DNA of 64,000 bases from contig JASBTM010000008.1 in NCBI GenBank assembly GCA_030148425.1, positions 496,001-560,000 of the forward strand, given 5' to 3'. Below are positions 36,535 to 45,673 of the stretch, piece after piece (position 1 is the stretch's first letter; the number at the start of each line of letters is the position of its first letter). The translations under genes were made by a program, and so were the position numbers. This DNA is from Hyphomicrobium sp. (GTDB taxonomy: Bacteria; Pseudomonadota; Alphaproteobacteria; Rhizobiales; Hyphomicrobiaceae). The notes under the pieces were generated by a model that saw only the letters and a list, made by a program, of their open reading frames with translations, was not told the origin of the DNA and did not search any database.

Positions 36535-37332
36535 ATGAAGAAAATTGCTATCCCGGTCGTGCCCGCGACAACTCGCTCCGAGGCGCTCGAGCGTATCAAG
36601 ATAGCGATGGTCGAAAAGAAGCTCACCCAGGCTGAGCTTGCCGATACCGCCGATTGCCACGAAAAAACGATCCAGAACCTGCTGGGCGGCCGCTCGGTCC
36701 GCGATCAGACACTGTTCGACGTCTGCATGGTGCTCGGCCTCGACTTCCACGGCCTACGGGACGCCTGGCACGGAGAGACGGTCGCGGTCGAAAGCGCGAA
36801 CGGCCCGCTTGAATTCAAGGGCAACGGCGGCGGCATCGCGCCGATCTACATGGGCGCTTACACGCAAGCGGCCGTCGATCATTATATCGGCAGCTATCTG
36901 ACGCTCCGGCGCTCGTTCTCCCTGCCCGACACCATCGTTGCCTATCGCACCGACATCAGCTGGGACTCGGAGTGGCCAAGCCTTCTGTTCCAGGAACGCG
37001 ACCGACCCGACGCGCCCTACGCCCATCGTGGCCGTCTTTATATTCCGGCGTCATCGAGCTTCATTCACCTCGTCTCTCTGACCAAGGGCGCGATGCGCAT
37101 GGTGGTCGTCTCGCAGCTCGACCGTGCAGGCGAGATGCGCGGCATCATCACGACCCTCAACAAGCAGCGCGCAACGTTTATCCCGGTCGCGACACCCATC
37201 CTCTACGCCCAGCGCACGAGCTTCGATAACGACGCCTTCGGCGAAGTGACGCCGAAAAATCCGGCTTACGCCGAATACAAACGTATTCTCGACGAGACCG
37301 TCGCCGAAGGCTACGCGCGCCTAGTCGGGTGA
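36535..37332 (+). CDS. XRE-type helix-turn-helix regulator with unknown C-terminal domain
   Basis: 265 residues. Residues 14-72 form the helix-turn-helix (AMVEKKLTQAELADTADCHEKT then IQNLLGGRSVRDQTLFDVCMVLG). Residues about 105-260 make a second domain with an alternating beta pattern (IGSYLTLRRSFSLPDTIVAYRT; RGRLYIPASSSFIHLVSLTKGAMRMVVVSQLD) that I do not recognise; it may bind a ligand. It has no operon partner. The upstream gap of 230 bp is shared with the LprI-like gene. Confidence 0.75.
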   Translation: MKKIAIPVVPATTRSEALERIKIAMVEKKLTQAELADTADCHEKTIQNLLGGRSVRDQTLFDVCMVLGLDFHGLRDAWHGETVAVESANGPLEFKGNGGGIAPIYMGAYTQAAVDHYIGSYLTLRRSFSLPDTIVAYRTDISWDSEWPSLLFQERDRPDAPYAHRGRLYIPASSSFIHLVSLTKGAMRMVVVSQLDRAGEMRGIITTLNKQRATFIPVATPILYAQRTSFDNDAFGEVTPKNPAYAEYKRILDETVAEGYARLVG

Positions 37333-37353
37333 AAGCCGTCCCCTCCACCAAGA

Positions 37354-37447
37354 ACGTCAATCCCACGAAGGCGGGGATCCGTCCAAGCGTCGATTTCGCT
37401 CAGAAAGTAGAGTTGGACAGATCCCGGCCTGCGCCGGGATGACGGTG
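37354..37447. repeat. Intergenic mosaic palindromic repeat (copy 2, divergent type)
   Basis: CGTCAATCCCACGAAGGCGGGGATC...GATCCCGGCCTGCGCCGGGATGACG: a hairpin half at each end with the same CGTCA/TGACG borders as the other copies but Gly-Cys-rich GATCCCGGCC cores. It continues, after about 20 bp, into a related block (ATGACCGCGAAGGCGG). Confidence 0.6.
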
Positions 37448-37577
37448 TCACTAACGTCATGACCGCGAAGGCGGCCATCCACGACAACAATCAGCAAAGG
37501 CCGCGGTGCGGTTTGACTGGATTTCAGCCTCCGGCCGGGAGGATGGAAATAGAGGTGAAGCGTGCTCGCGCTTATCA

Positions 37578-37662
37578 CTGTCATCCTCGGGCTCGTCCCG
37601 AGGATCCATTTTTCAGCGAGCGCCCTGCACGATGGATCCCCAGCCTAAAGCCGAGAATGACA
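37578..37662. repeat. Intergenic mosaic palindromic repeat (copy 3)
   Basis: GTCATCCTCGGGCTCGTCCCGAGGATCCAT, about 20 bp, then GATGGATCCCCAGCCTAAAGCCGAGAATGACAT. Same theme as the copies at 26469 and 53236. Confidence 0.78.
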
Positions 37663-37725
37663 TCTGAGGGGATCGCCGTGTGACGGCGCGTTGAGAAGAC
37701 CATCTGCGAGAGGAAGTGTGAGGCT

Positions 37726-38247
37726 CTACGACTTTTGCACGAAGAAATAGTTGTCGAGCAGATACTTCAGACTCCGCGACCAGGATTCATCGGTATTGCC
37801 GCGAATATCGACGCTCTTGATGAAAGTGTATTTCCCCGTTTGTGGGTCGACCATGTAGACATTCATATTGAGAATCAGGTTCGAGACCTTCTGCACCGTG
37901 ATCCACGCCACGAGATCAGCCTTGAGCGCTTTTCCGTAGTCCACCTCGCAACCGCCGCAGTGACCGACCGCCTGCCCGCGGGCGAGCTTTGTTTCAACAT
38001 CCGGCGTCAACGGCACGATTTCATAGCTACCCGATGCCGCCAGCGCCGATGTGAACTGCCGCCCGATGGCCGCCATGCGATTGCGCTCGGCATCCGTGGT
38101 CGGCTCGAGACCTTCGTTATCGTTCTGAAGATGGACGCCGAGAAAAGCGAGGCGCGACGGCGCGGCCGCCACTGCTCCTGCAAACAGAAATGGCAGGAGC
38201 GCGAGTGCTAAAGACAAGCAGACAGCGATGCATCGACGACATATCAC
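37726..38247 (-). CDS. DUF2380/DUF3280-like secreted protein
   Basis: 173 residues from GTG 38247, which has CGGAGG nine bases upstream; a longer open frame extends to 38538 but overlaps the patatin gene. A signal peptide (RCIAVCLSLALALLPFLFAGAVAAA) is followed by a domain with CGGCEVDYGKALKADLVAWITVQKVSNLILNMNVYMVDPQTG and NTDESWSRSLKYLLDNY, which match a widespread Hyphomicrobiales family of exported proteins. Function unknown. The gene is 103 bp downstream of the patatin gene. Confidence 0.78.
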   Translation of the reverse strand: MICRRCIAVCLSLALALLPFLFAGAVAAAPSRLAFLGVHLQNDNEGLEPTTDAERNRMAAIGRQFTSALAASGSYEIVPLTPDVETKLARGQAVGHCGGCEVDYGKALKADLVAWITVQKVSNLILNMNVYMVDPQTGKYTFIKSVDIRGNTDESWSRSLKYLLDNYFFVQKS

Positions 38248-38350
38248 CGCGTTAGACCTCCGGTTCTGATAGAAGAACCAGACTGGCCCCGCGTTGGTTG
38301 CGTCTTTGGGCAACAAAGCCTTGCCGACGTACAACGACGCGAAGTTAAAC

Positions 38351-39442
38351 TTACTTCGCCCGCTTGACGCCCATGCCTCGCCGCTGCGCTGGCCGCTTTG
38401 GCGTCGCCGTCGTGCGAAAACGCACGCCATCCTCGACCGCGGGAAAAAAGTGGTTGGCAAGGTCGACGGTTTCGAGCCGTCCAACCGCCGACCGCGCGAC
38501 GTCGAGCCATTTCTCGGCATGGTCGCGTCCGGCGCCATGCAGATAGGTAATTACATCCCAATCCGGCTTCACCGTCGTCTCGGGATTGAGCGTTCCAGTG
38601 ATCGGACCGCCATCGATGAGATGGAACCTGTGACGGCAGATCGGCGCCAGGCGTCCCTTCGCCAGCATCGGCCCCGATGTCTCGCGCACCGCCGTTATGA
38701 TTTCGATATCGCGCAGAAGCGGCGCATTGAACGTCAGCCGGTTGGCGTGATTGGAGATGTCGCGCGCCGTCGTCGGCAGGTGTTCGTTGACGCGCGGTGC
38801 CACCATGACGAGCAGCGTATCCCCAATCGGACTTTCGCTGGCGAGGGTGACGATATCGGGATTGGCCGAGAAGCCTCCGTCCCAATAGGCCGCGCCTTCG
38901 ATCTCGACGGCGTGGTGCATTACCGGCAGACATGCCGACGCAAGAACGGCTTCGATGGTGATCTCGTCCTGACGGAAAAGACGCGCTCGGCCCGTCGCGA
39001 CGTGCGTCGCCGCAATCAGCAACTCGATCGGCGATTTCGCGCGAATGAGATCGAAATCGACATGCTCAGTGATCAGCCTGCGGAGCGGATCGAAACCGAG
39101 CGGATTGAATTCGTATGGCGACAGCATGCTCGCGAAGTGCGAGGTCAACTGCGACGGGCGAACCAGACCGTTGAGAAACGGATTGAGGCGCGTGAGATCG
39201 GGAACGCCCGCTTGATGGATCGCATGCCAAATCTTGTACAGCTTCTCGCGAGCCTTCGCCCGCGAGCCTTCGGCCAAACCGGCCGCAAGCGCCACCGCAT
39301 TGACGGCGCCAGCACTCGTCGCGCTGACCCAGCCGAACTGCAGCGTGTCATCTTCCAACAGACGATCGAGCACGCCCCACGTAAAGGCGCCGTGCGCTCC
39401 ACCGCCCTGAAGGGCAAGATTGATGTCGACAGGTTTAGCCAA
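38351..39442 (-). CDS. Patatin-like phospholipase
   Basis: 363 residues from TTG 39442 (GGGGAG site), which aligns the start with the usual MAKPxxINLALQGGGAHG. The oxyanion loop is LQGGGAHGAFTWG. The nucleophile elbow reads ATSAG where GxSxG is usual; Ser43 is kept but the first Gly is Ala41. The aspartate of the dyad is in YWDGGFSANP (Asp188). Patatins hydrolyse phospholipids or act in lipid turnover or, when secreted, virulence. No signal peptide. It lies between the DUF2380-like gene and the phosphoesterase gene, all on the minus strand. Confidence 0.87.
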   Translation of the reverse strand: MAKPVDINLALQGGGAHGAFTWGVLDRLLEDDTLQFGWVSATSAGAVNAVALAAGLAEGSRAKAREKLYKIWHAIHQAGVPDLTRLNPFLNGLVRPSQLTSHFASMLSPYEFNPLGFDPLRRLITEHVDFDLIRAKSPIELLIAATHVATGRARLFRQDEITIEAVLASACLPVMHHAVEIEGAAYWDGGFSANPDIVTLASESPIGDTLLVMVAPRVNEHLPTTARDISNHANRLTFNAPLLRDIEIITAVRETSGPMLAKGRLAPICRHRFHLIDGGPITGTLNPETTVKPDWDVITYLHGAGRDHAEKWLDVARSAVGRLETVDLANHFFPAVEDGVRFRTTATPKRPAQRRGMGVKRAK

Positions 39443-39760
39443 ATTGAATTGCTCCCCGCAGGCCACCAAAACGAAAGCCAGCGCGATTGCATATCACTAC
39501 AGGGCGCGGCAAGCTTGTGTCATCGGCACCGCGGCAGAACGACAGACTTTCACCCGAGTTATTCACTAGCGCGAAAATATTACACAGGCCCGTCGCGTAT
39601 TCACGTCCAACCTCTGGGCTCATATCGCCGAGACTGCACAACGAGCGAGCATACACCGCGGCGTATTCACAAAGGCGCGTCACGATGCGGCATCTCAAAT
39701 GCTCTTTCGCTGAGCGCGTGGCATTTGGCCGCGAAGCCGACAGCTGTCACAAACGTCTCG

Positions 39761-40666
39761 CTATTTAGACGTTTGCAAAATTGTTTCGCTGATTTTCCGG
39801 ACAGGTGCTTCCGCATCGTCGATGCCACGCACGGTGTGGCGAATGCGAACTCCATTCGCGTTTTTGAAGAACGTGAAGAGATTGTAGTTCGCTGCAGGTT
39901 CCTCGCCATGAACAACAGCAGCCGAAGCCGACCCGATGCCGACAATCGGAATGGCGCCATCTGCTGTCGGCAGCCAATCGAGGCGGGTCCGATGATTGTG
40001 GCCGTAAAGAACAAGTTCAGCCGTGCCGCGCTCGAGGAGATGCGCAAGATGCGCCGCATCGCTCAGCGCTCGGCGCGTCGGCGCGAGATTTGGCAGCGGC
40101 GGATGATGGATCAACACGACACGGATAAGGCCCTCTTCTCCGAGCGCATCGAGAATCTCCGCCGCGATTTCGAGTTGATGGCGCCCGAGCTTGCCGCTCG
40201 CATAGAACGGCGGGGTCTCTACCGCCGAATTCAATCCGACGAGCGCCACGGGGCCGACGCGGCGCACGAAGGGAAACGCCAGGGTCTCGTTCTCGCCGCC
40301 CATGTACTCCGCCCAGCGCGCGACGCCGGGGTCGCCGTGCAGGTTCGAATAGATGTCGTGGTTACCGGGAACGACCGTGACGTTGGCCGGCGTACCGACG
40401 GTCTTCAGCCAGCGGAGCGCCGATTGATATTCCGACGGCAGTCCAAGATTGATCAGATCGCCGGTGATTGCGATATGATCCGGCCGCAGCGCTTTGGCGT
40501 CGGCTATCAGTTTGTCGGCGACAGCCGCTTGATGAACATGGCGCCGTTTGCGAAGCCAATTCGCAGAGCCGAGCAGCCGCTTCGCATTCCAATACGGCCA
40601 AGGCCCGCCGAGGACGGGCGGCAAGTGGACGTCGGAAAAATGCGCCAGTGTGAATGCCTCGGTCAT
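39761..40666 (-). CDS. Calcineurin-like metallophosphoesterase
   Basis: 301 residues from ATG 40666. All metallophosphoesterase blocks are present: AHFSDVHL (DxH), AITGDLIN (GDxxx), VPGNHDIY (GNHD), IHHPPL and LYGHNHRTR (GHxH). The family includes CpdA-type cyclic nucleotide phosphodiesterases and other phosphatases; the substrate cannot be told. A longer upstream extension is open to 40783 but has no ribosome site. It diverges from the Nudix-like gene with 90 bp between starts. Confidence 0.88.
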   Translation of the reverse strand: MTEAFTLAHFSDVHLPPVLGGPWPYWNAKRLLGSANWLRKRRHVHQAAVADKLIADAKALRPDHIAITGDLINLGLPSEYQSALRWLKTVGTPANVTVVPGNHDIYSNLHGDPGVARWAEYMGGENETLAFPFVRRVGPVALVGLNSAVETPPFYASGKLGRHQLEIAAEILDALGEEGLIRVVLIHHPPLPNLAPTRRALSDAAHLAHLLERGTAELVLYGHNHRTRLDWLPTADGAIPIVGIGSASAAVVHGEEPAANYNLFTFFKNANGVRIRHTVRGIDDAEAPVRKISETILQTSK

Positions 40667-40755
40667 CGGCGGAAGGTGGGATATGCTGGGAATTTCACGG
40701 TCAGAATACCTTGCGCACTGGCAATAGCCCCACAACGGACGCGAGATCGGAGAGT

Positions 40756-41214
40756 GTGCCGTTGAGAGAAAACATACCCCCACCCGGTCGCTGGATTGTC
40801 CGCGCCTTCCAGCGCTATTGGCGCCTCGTCCGCGGGTTACGCCTATTCGTCGAAGCTCATGTCATCGACGAATCCGGTCGCGTTCTCATGGTCCAGGAGG
40901 AAAATGGCGGCAGCTGGGAATGGCCGAGGGGAACGGTCCAAAAAAACGAAAATCTAGAAGCCGCATTGCGCCGAATCCTCCGCGACGTTGCCGGTGTCGA
41001 GGTTAATGCGAAACCGGAGCTGGCGTTCTTTTATGCCCAAAGCCGCGATGGGCAAACGGGATTGTTCATTGTACGTCACTGGCGGCAAATGCCCGGAGCG
41101 TGGGGGCGAGAGGTTGCCTTTTTCCCGAGCCAAGAGCTTCCGGCGGGAGTGTCACAAGAGCGAGCCGAGCGCATTCGCCGCTCTCTTCGGGATCGCACGG
41201 CTTCGGAAGTATGA
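40756..41214 (+). CDS. Nudix-fold protein with a degenerate Nudix box
   Basis: 152 residues from GTG 40756 (GGAG close; TTG 40762 is an alternative with better spacing). The Nudix box (59-81) reads G-x5-E-x7-R-I-L-R-D-V-A-G-V. Compared with the consensus REUxEExGU, the catalytic acids at 74, 77 and 78 are Ile, Asp and Val. The metal site is therefore largely lost and pyrophosphohydrolase activity is unlikely. The stop overlaps the GNAT start (ATGA), so the two are translationally coupled. A ligand-binding or regulatory role for the GNAT is possible. Confidence 0.75.
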   Translation: MPLRENIPPPGRWIVRAFQRYWRLVRGLRLFVEAHVIDESGRVLMVQEENGGSWEWPRGTVQKNENLEAALRRILRDVAGVEVNAKPELAFFYAQSRDGQTGLFIVRHWRQMPGAWGREVAFFPSQELPAGVSQERAERIRRSLRDRTASEV

Positions 41215-41792
41215 TAGAAGCCCCCGCCTACCCAAGCTCATTTCGCGAGTGTTCCGATCCCCGCATGTCCCCTCCCCTGATCATACGACCGGCCGTGTCC
41301 GACGATATTGGAGAAATCTCCAAGTTGCATGCGCGCGTTTTCGGTCCAGGACGCTTCGCCCGCTCCGCCTACCGCGTGCGCGAGGGCAAGGGACATCTGT
41401 CGCGGTTCTGCCTCGTCGCCTGCCTCGGCAATGCTGTCATCGCCTCGATCCGGACCACCGAGGTGACCGTCGGTGGCACGGCAGGCGCCGTGTTGCTCGG
41501 CCCGGTTGCAGTCGACGGCGAGCACCGCAGTCTGGGCCTCGGCAGCAAGCTGATCCACGCGGCGCTCGATACAGCCAAGGCCGGTGGCGCGAAGCTGATG
41601 ATCCTGGTTGGCGACCAACCCTATTACGGCCGGTTCGGCTTCAAGCCCGTTCCGTTCGGCCAGATCGTCTTTCCAGGACCGGTCAACCCGCAGCGCATCT
41701 TGGCTTACGAGCTCAATGAGGGTGCGCTCGCCGGTTATCGCGGCCTCGTCGTCGCCGAGCCGTCGCAGAACTCCGCCGGCCCGAACTGCTGA
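41211..41792 (+). CDS. GNAT family N-acetyltransferase
   Basis: 193 residues starting at ATG 41211, which overlaps the Nudix-like stop; Met at 41265 is the first residue with family likeness. The acetyl-CoA motif A (LLGPVAVDGEHRSLGLGSKLIHAAL) and motif B (VGDQPYYGRFGFKPV) match the YhbS-type subfamily. The acceptor is unknown. Translational coupling ties it to the Nudix-like protein. Confidence 0.88.
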   Translation: MIEAPAYPSSFRECSDPRMSPPLIIRPAVSDDIGEISKLHARVFGPGRFARSAYRVREGKGHLSRFCLVACLGNAVIASIRTTEVTVGGTAGAVLLGPVAVDGEHRSLGLGSKLIHAALDTAKAGGAKLMILVGDQPYYGRFGFKPVPFGQIVFPGPVNPQRILAYELNEGALAGYRGLVVAEPSQNSAGPNC

Positions 41793-41966
41793 CGGCATCG
41801 CCGGCGCGCCAATCGTAACGCTGTCGTAACCGATTCATCCGACCATTCCGTCGGCCCGGCCCCCACGCGAGTTGCATCAAAAACAACGAGCGGGGCGGCA
41901 GGCTCACGCAAGCTGAGGGTCCGAAAGTTCGCGAAACTCGATGTCACCTGACGCAGAAAGCCGGCG

Positions 41967-44162
41967 ATGATCTCCACGTATCTCCTCTACCGGACCTACG
42001 CCGCCGACCTGCAGAAGACGCTGAGCCGCATCGGCTCTCAGAGCGACGTTTCGAACGCCGCGCAGTATTATCAGGCCAACATCGGCAAGGTGACCTCGGT
42101 CGATGACTTCCTGAACAATACCCGCCTGTTCTCCTATGCGATGTCCGCCTACGGGCTGAGCGACATGAGCTACGCCAAGGCCTTCATGAAGAAGGTTCTG
42201 ACGAGCGACCTGAGCGACCCCTCCTCTTTCGTCAACAAGCTCACCGATTCCCGCTTCCTCGCCTTCGCGAAGGCCTACCAATTCTCGACCGACGGCAGCA
42301 TCACGACCAAGGACGTCGTCCCCCAGACGCAATCCGAAGAGGACGACACCATCGGCCTCTATACGCAGACGCAAGTCAACAAGGGCACGGCCGCGTCCGA
42401 CGAGGCGGCGTATTATCAGGCGAACATCGGAAACATCACGTCGGTCGATCAGTTGATCGCGAACAAGCGGCTTTTCAATTACGCCGTCTCGGCCTATGGC
42501 CTCAATCCCGACCGCGTCTCGAATGCGACGATCAAAGCCGTTCTGACGAGCGACCTTTCCGACCCGAACAGCACCGCAAACACGCTCAACAATTCGGCCT
42601 ACACATCGCTGGCGGCCGCCTTCAACTTCAACACCGATGGTAGCGTGAACGGTACTTCGCAGTCCGCCGCCAACATCTCGAAGACTGTCTACCAGTACTA
42701 TAACGCCACGGGCACCAACGCGAGCCCAGCCGCAGCCGCCTACAAGACGCAGTACTATCAGTCGCAAATGCCGGGCATCACCTCGGTAGACGATTTCCTC
42801 GCCGACAACGCCTTGGTAGATGTCGCGCTGACCGCCTTCGGCTTCAATCCAAGTCTGGAGTCCAGGACGACGCTTCGCCAAGTGTTGACCAGCGATCTCT
42901 CCGACCCCAACAGCGTCGCCAATCAGCAAAGCAATAAAGCGTACGCGAAGCTCGCGGCGGCGTTCAACTTCAACACCGACGGCAGTGTGAACGGAAGCGC
43001 GCAAACAGCCACTCAGATGAACTCGGTCGTTGGCCTCTATTCGACTACCTACGACGACGCTGTCCAGACCGCGAACGACAAGGCAATCGCCTCGTACAAA
43101 AGCTCGCTGGCCTCCGTGACGACCGTCGACGCTCTGTTAGGTTCGACCGCCTACAATTTCATTATGAAAGCGTACGGTTTCGACTCCGCCACCATGTCGA
43201 AATATACGCTGACGAAAATCCTGGAAAGCGATCCGAACGACCCCAACAGCTTCGCGCGCCAATCGCACAACGCGTCCTATCTCAGGCTGGCGTCCGATTT
43301 CAATTTTGACTCCAGCGGCAACGCCAAAACGCCGACCGTCGCGCAGTCGCAGTCTAACATCGTCTCGACCGGCGCGCTCTACACGAAGCACAATGGCGGC
43401 AACGTCGCCGATGGTGCCACCGCCACACAACAGCAGACGCTGGCTCAGACCGAAACAACCTACTACATCTCGACGATGGCCACCGTTTCGAACGTCGATG
43501 GCTTCCTGAAGGATAGCCGCCTCGTCAATTATGCGCTCGATGCTTACGGCCTGAAGCAAGCCAATCTTTCGACCGCCGACCTGCGCAAGATCCTGACGAG
43601 CGATCCTCTCGACTCCAACAGCTACGTCAATCAACCCGGTAATTCCGCCTACCGCGCGCTCACGGTCGCCTTTAACTTCGGCACTGACGGCAACACGCTC
43701 GATAATCCGAAACAGCAGGTGCAGGACCGGAGCCAGATCGTAGCCACGGCCGACGGCTATCTCGAGCAGACGATGGAAAGCCAGGCCGGCGACCAGAGCG
43801 ATGGCGCGCGTCTCGCGCTCTATTTCTTGAAGAAAGCCCCAAACATCACGTCGCCGTTCCAGCTTCTCGCCGACAAGGCGTTGCTGCAGTTCACCCAGAC
43901 AGCGCTCGGCCTCTCGGCGGCGATGTCACAGACTGACATCGACACTCAGGCCAAGATGATCACCAACAAGCTCGATCTGACCGATCTGCAGGATCCCACT
44001 AAGCTGAACAAGCTCATTGCCCAGTTCGCGGCCCTCTACGATGTCACCAATTCGGACTTGTCCGCGATGTCACCGGTCGTACAGATCCTCCAGGGAAGCT
44101 CGAGATCGTCGAACGGCATCATCAACATCGACCCGATCACCGTCCCCACATCGACGAGCTAA
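41967..44162 (+). CDS. DUF1217 repeat protein (five full repeats and one degenerate)
   Basis: 731 residues without obvious signal or membrane segments. Repeats of about 115 residues start near 31, 147, 260, 373, 497 and 614: each begins Y-Y/K-x-x-x-x-x-x-I/V-T/S-x-V-D, continues (L/A)AFGF/AYGL, then VLTSDLSDPNS-like and FNFNTDGS-like ends. The last copy is worn. DUF1217 is described from alphaproteobacteria, often in or near flagellar loci and sometimes with multiple copies per protein; no flagellar gene is in this window. A secreted flagellar-related or structural function is a guess. Confidence 0.85.
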   Translation: MISTYLLYRTYAADLQKTLSRIGSQSDVSNAAQYYQANIGKVTSVDDFLNNTRLFSYAMSAYGLSDMSYAKAFMKKVLTSDLSDPSSFVNKLTDSRFLAFAKAYQFSTDGSITTKDVVPQTQSEEDDTIGLYTQTQVNKGTAASDEAAYYQANIGNITSVDQLIANKRLFNYAVSAYGLNPDRVSNATIKAVLTSDLSDPNSTANTLNNSAYTSLAAAFNFNTDGSVNGTSQSAANISKTVYQYYNATGTNASPAAAAYKTQYYQSQMPGITSVDDFLADNALVDVALTAFGFNPSLESRTTLRQVLTSDLSDPNSVANQQSNKAYAKLAAAFNFNTDGSVNGSAQTATQMNSVVGLYSTTYDDAVQTANDKAIASYKSSLASVTTVDALLGSTAYNFIMKAYGFDSATMSKYTLTKILESDPNDPNSFARQSHNASYLRLASDFNFDSSGNAKTPTVAQSQSNIVSTGALYTKHNGGNVADGATATQQQTLAQTETTYYISTMATVSNVDGFLKDSRLVNYALDAYGLKQANLSTADLRKILTSDPLDSNSYVNQPGNSAYRALTVAFNFGTDGNTLDNPKQQVQDRSQIVATADGYLEQTMESQAGDQSDGARLALYFLKKAPNITSPFQLLADKALLQFTQTALGLSAAMSQTDIDTQAKMITNKLDLTDLQDPTKLNKLIAQFAALYDVTNSDLSAMSPVVQILQGSSRSSNGIINIDPITVPTSTS

Positions 44163-44372
44163 CCGGCGTAAATTGGGTCTCCGCTTTAACTCTTCCGCGG
44201 CATTTCCGCGATATGATCCGGGCGTTTTCGACGCTTGTGCCATTAAAGCAGCAGCTCGGAGGATAAGGCTGGACGGCCTTTCCGCCAGCGCGCGCTCGGA
44301 TTAATGTCATGTGCGGGTGCATTCAGACCGTCATCGCACAAGCCGGTTCTCGCGGACACGAAGGACAGCCAG

Positions 44373-44678
44373 ATGAGATCGCTCGCTCTTGTAGGTGCTG
44401 CAGCCGCCCTGGCGGTATCGATTGGAGCGGCTGGCGCCGAACCACGTTCAGGCTCCGGCCCAAGAGCAGCAGCGGGCGATGTACCCGTTGCCCCCGTCGA
44501 TCGGCGAGGACCGACCCTCCCGCCCGACACAATGCTCGGCCCCGATTCCGGTTGGAACGGAAGCAATAGTGGCGGTGCAGCCGGACCCAATTACAACATG
44601 GTCCAGCCTCTGTTCGGACCGCCGCTTCCGACGCTGCCGCAGCGCCGCAGGGCGCCACGTATTATTCTCGGCCAGTAA
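44373..44678 (+). CDS. Small secreted Pro/Gly-rich protein
   Basis: 101 residues from ATG 44373 (AAGGACAGCC upstream). A signal peptide (LALVGAAAALAVSIGAAGAEP) is followed by a low-complexity Pro/Gly/Arg region and a Pro-rich tail ending RRRAPRIILGQ. No domain recognised. It is probably exported; convergent with the minus-strand membrane gene. Confidence 0.55.
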   Translation: MRSLALVGAAAALAVSIGAAGAEPRSGSGPRAAAGDVPVAPVDRRGPTLPPDTMLGPDSGWNGSNSGGAAGPNYNMVQPLFGPPLPTLPQRRRAPRIILGQ

Positions 44679-44699
44679 GCGGCCCGCCGAAGGACCGCA

Positions 44700-45536
44700 T
44701 CACCACCCAGCGAACCTGAAGCGCGAGGGGGTATTCTCATCGCGGCTTTTGCCACCGCGTACGCCGCCATACCAAGCAGCCGCGAGGCCGATCAGCAATC
44801 CCAATCCCGTCAGCAATCCGGAAAGCTCCGTCGCTTTCTTGGCTTTGTCGAGAGCAGCAACCGCGTCGGCATAAGCTGTATCGATCCGCGTTTCCGCATC
44901 CGGCAGTGGAATGCCCGCCTTCGCCGCAATGATGTTGGCGGCAAACGTCTTATCCTTCGGCGCCAGACCGCTATCGCGACCGAACGATTTCAGGAAAATG
45001 CCTTCGATCGTCCTCGTCTCGTCCGTCGTTAGTAGCGGTACGGCCGTGACCGGCTTTCCATCCGGCGGCGCGGCCAGCGTCGAAACGATCGACGACAGCG
45101 GACTCGATGATGACCGTTCCGAAAACTTGGCAACCGCCGATCCAGCATGCAGAGCCAAACCACTCGCGCCGACCGCCATCACCCCGGCCAGTAGAACGCA
45201 AACAGCCCAGGCAACGAAACCCTGCAGCCCGTCGCGAAATTCCACTTCATCTGCAGGAACGTCAGCCACGCGAGGACGCACGCGCGCTGCTACAAAGCCC
45301 GCGATGAGGAACGAGCCAATCGTTGCGATTAAACCCCAGATCGCGGCGACGCTCGCAGCGAACCCCGTGTACGATTGCCCTGGCCACGGCGACAGAAACG
45401 ACAGCCCAGCCGCAATGCCGAGCGATACCAGCACAAGCGAGACGGCGGACCCCGCGAACGCGCCAGCGATAACTCCACGCCAGCTCAGAAACGACTCCCT
45501 CGGGCTCGTCGCCTCGATCTCGATGACTTCGGCCAT
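44700..45536 (-). CDS. Membrane protein of unknown function in a stress-promoter operon
   Basis: 278 residues from ATG 45536 (AGAGGAG site). Predicted helices at about 22-45, 58-84, 107-130 and 245-265, with a soluble region (130-240) between the last two that contains a coiled Ala/Asp-rich stretch. I do not recognise a domain. It follows a 24-codon membrane peptide gene by 17 bp and an EcfG-type promoter, so it is likely induced in stress and acts in the inner membrane. Confidence 0.66.
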   Translation of the reverse strand: MAEVIEIEATSPRESFLSWRGVIAGAFAGSAVSLVLVSLGIAAGLSFLSPWPGQSYTGFAASVAAIWGLIATIGSFLIAGFVAARVRPRVADVPADEVEFRDGLQGFVAWAVCVLLAGVMAVGASGLALHAGSAVAKFSERSSSSPLSSIVSTLAAPPDGKPVTAVPLLTTDETRTIEGIFLKSFGRDSGLAPKDKTFAANIIAAKAGIPLPDAETRIDTAYADAVAALDKAKKATELSGLLTGLGLLIGLAAAWYGGVRGGKSRDENTPSRFRFAGW

Positions 45537-45553
45537 GAATGCGTCTCCTCTGA

Positions 45554-45628
45554 TCACCTAAAACCCAACATTCCCAGAAGAAACGAAATGACCACGATTA
45601 ATCCAATCAGATAGATGATCTCGTGCAC
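45554..45628 (-). CDS. 24-residue single-helix membrane peptide
   Basis: GTG 45628 follows GAGGAG and the frame encodes a Met/His/Glu start, then a hydrophobic helix of about 18 residues (IIYLIGLIVVISFLLGMLGF) ending Arg-stop. Peptides of this kind are common in Hyphomicrobiales genomes. It is the first gene after an EcfG-type promoter, with a leader of roughly 40 bases, and ends 17 bp before the next gene. Confidence 0.65.
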   Translation of the reverse strand: MHEIIYLIGLIVVISFLLGMLGFR

Positions 45629-45673
45629 TGCACGTCTCCTCGCTCGAAACTCGTCTCCAAGACTCGAGCCCTC

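Noticed and set aside
38294..40765. An 823-codon open frame on the plus strand
   Set aside because: It is antisense to two clear minus-strand genes (patatin and metallophosphoesterase) whose motifs are intact, has Arg-rich low-complexity content and no family likeness; it is a GC-frame shadow.
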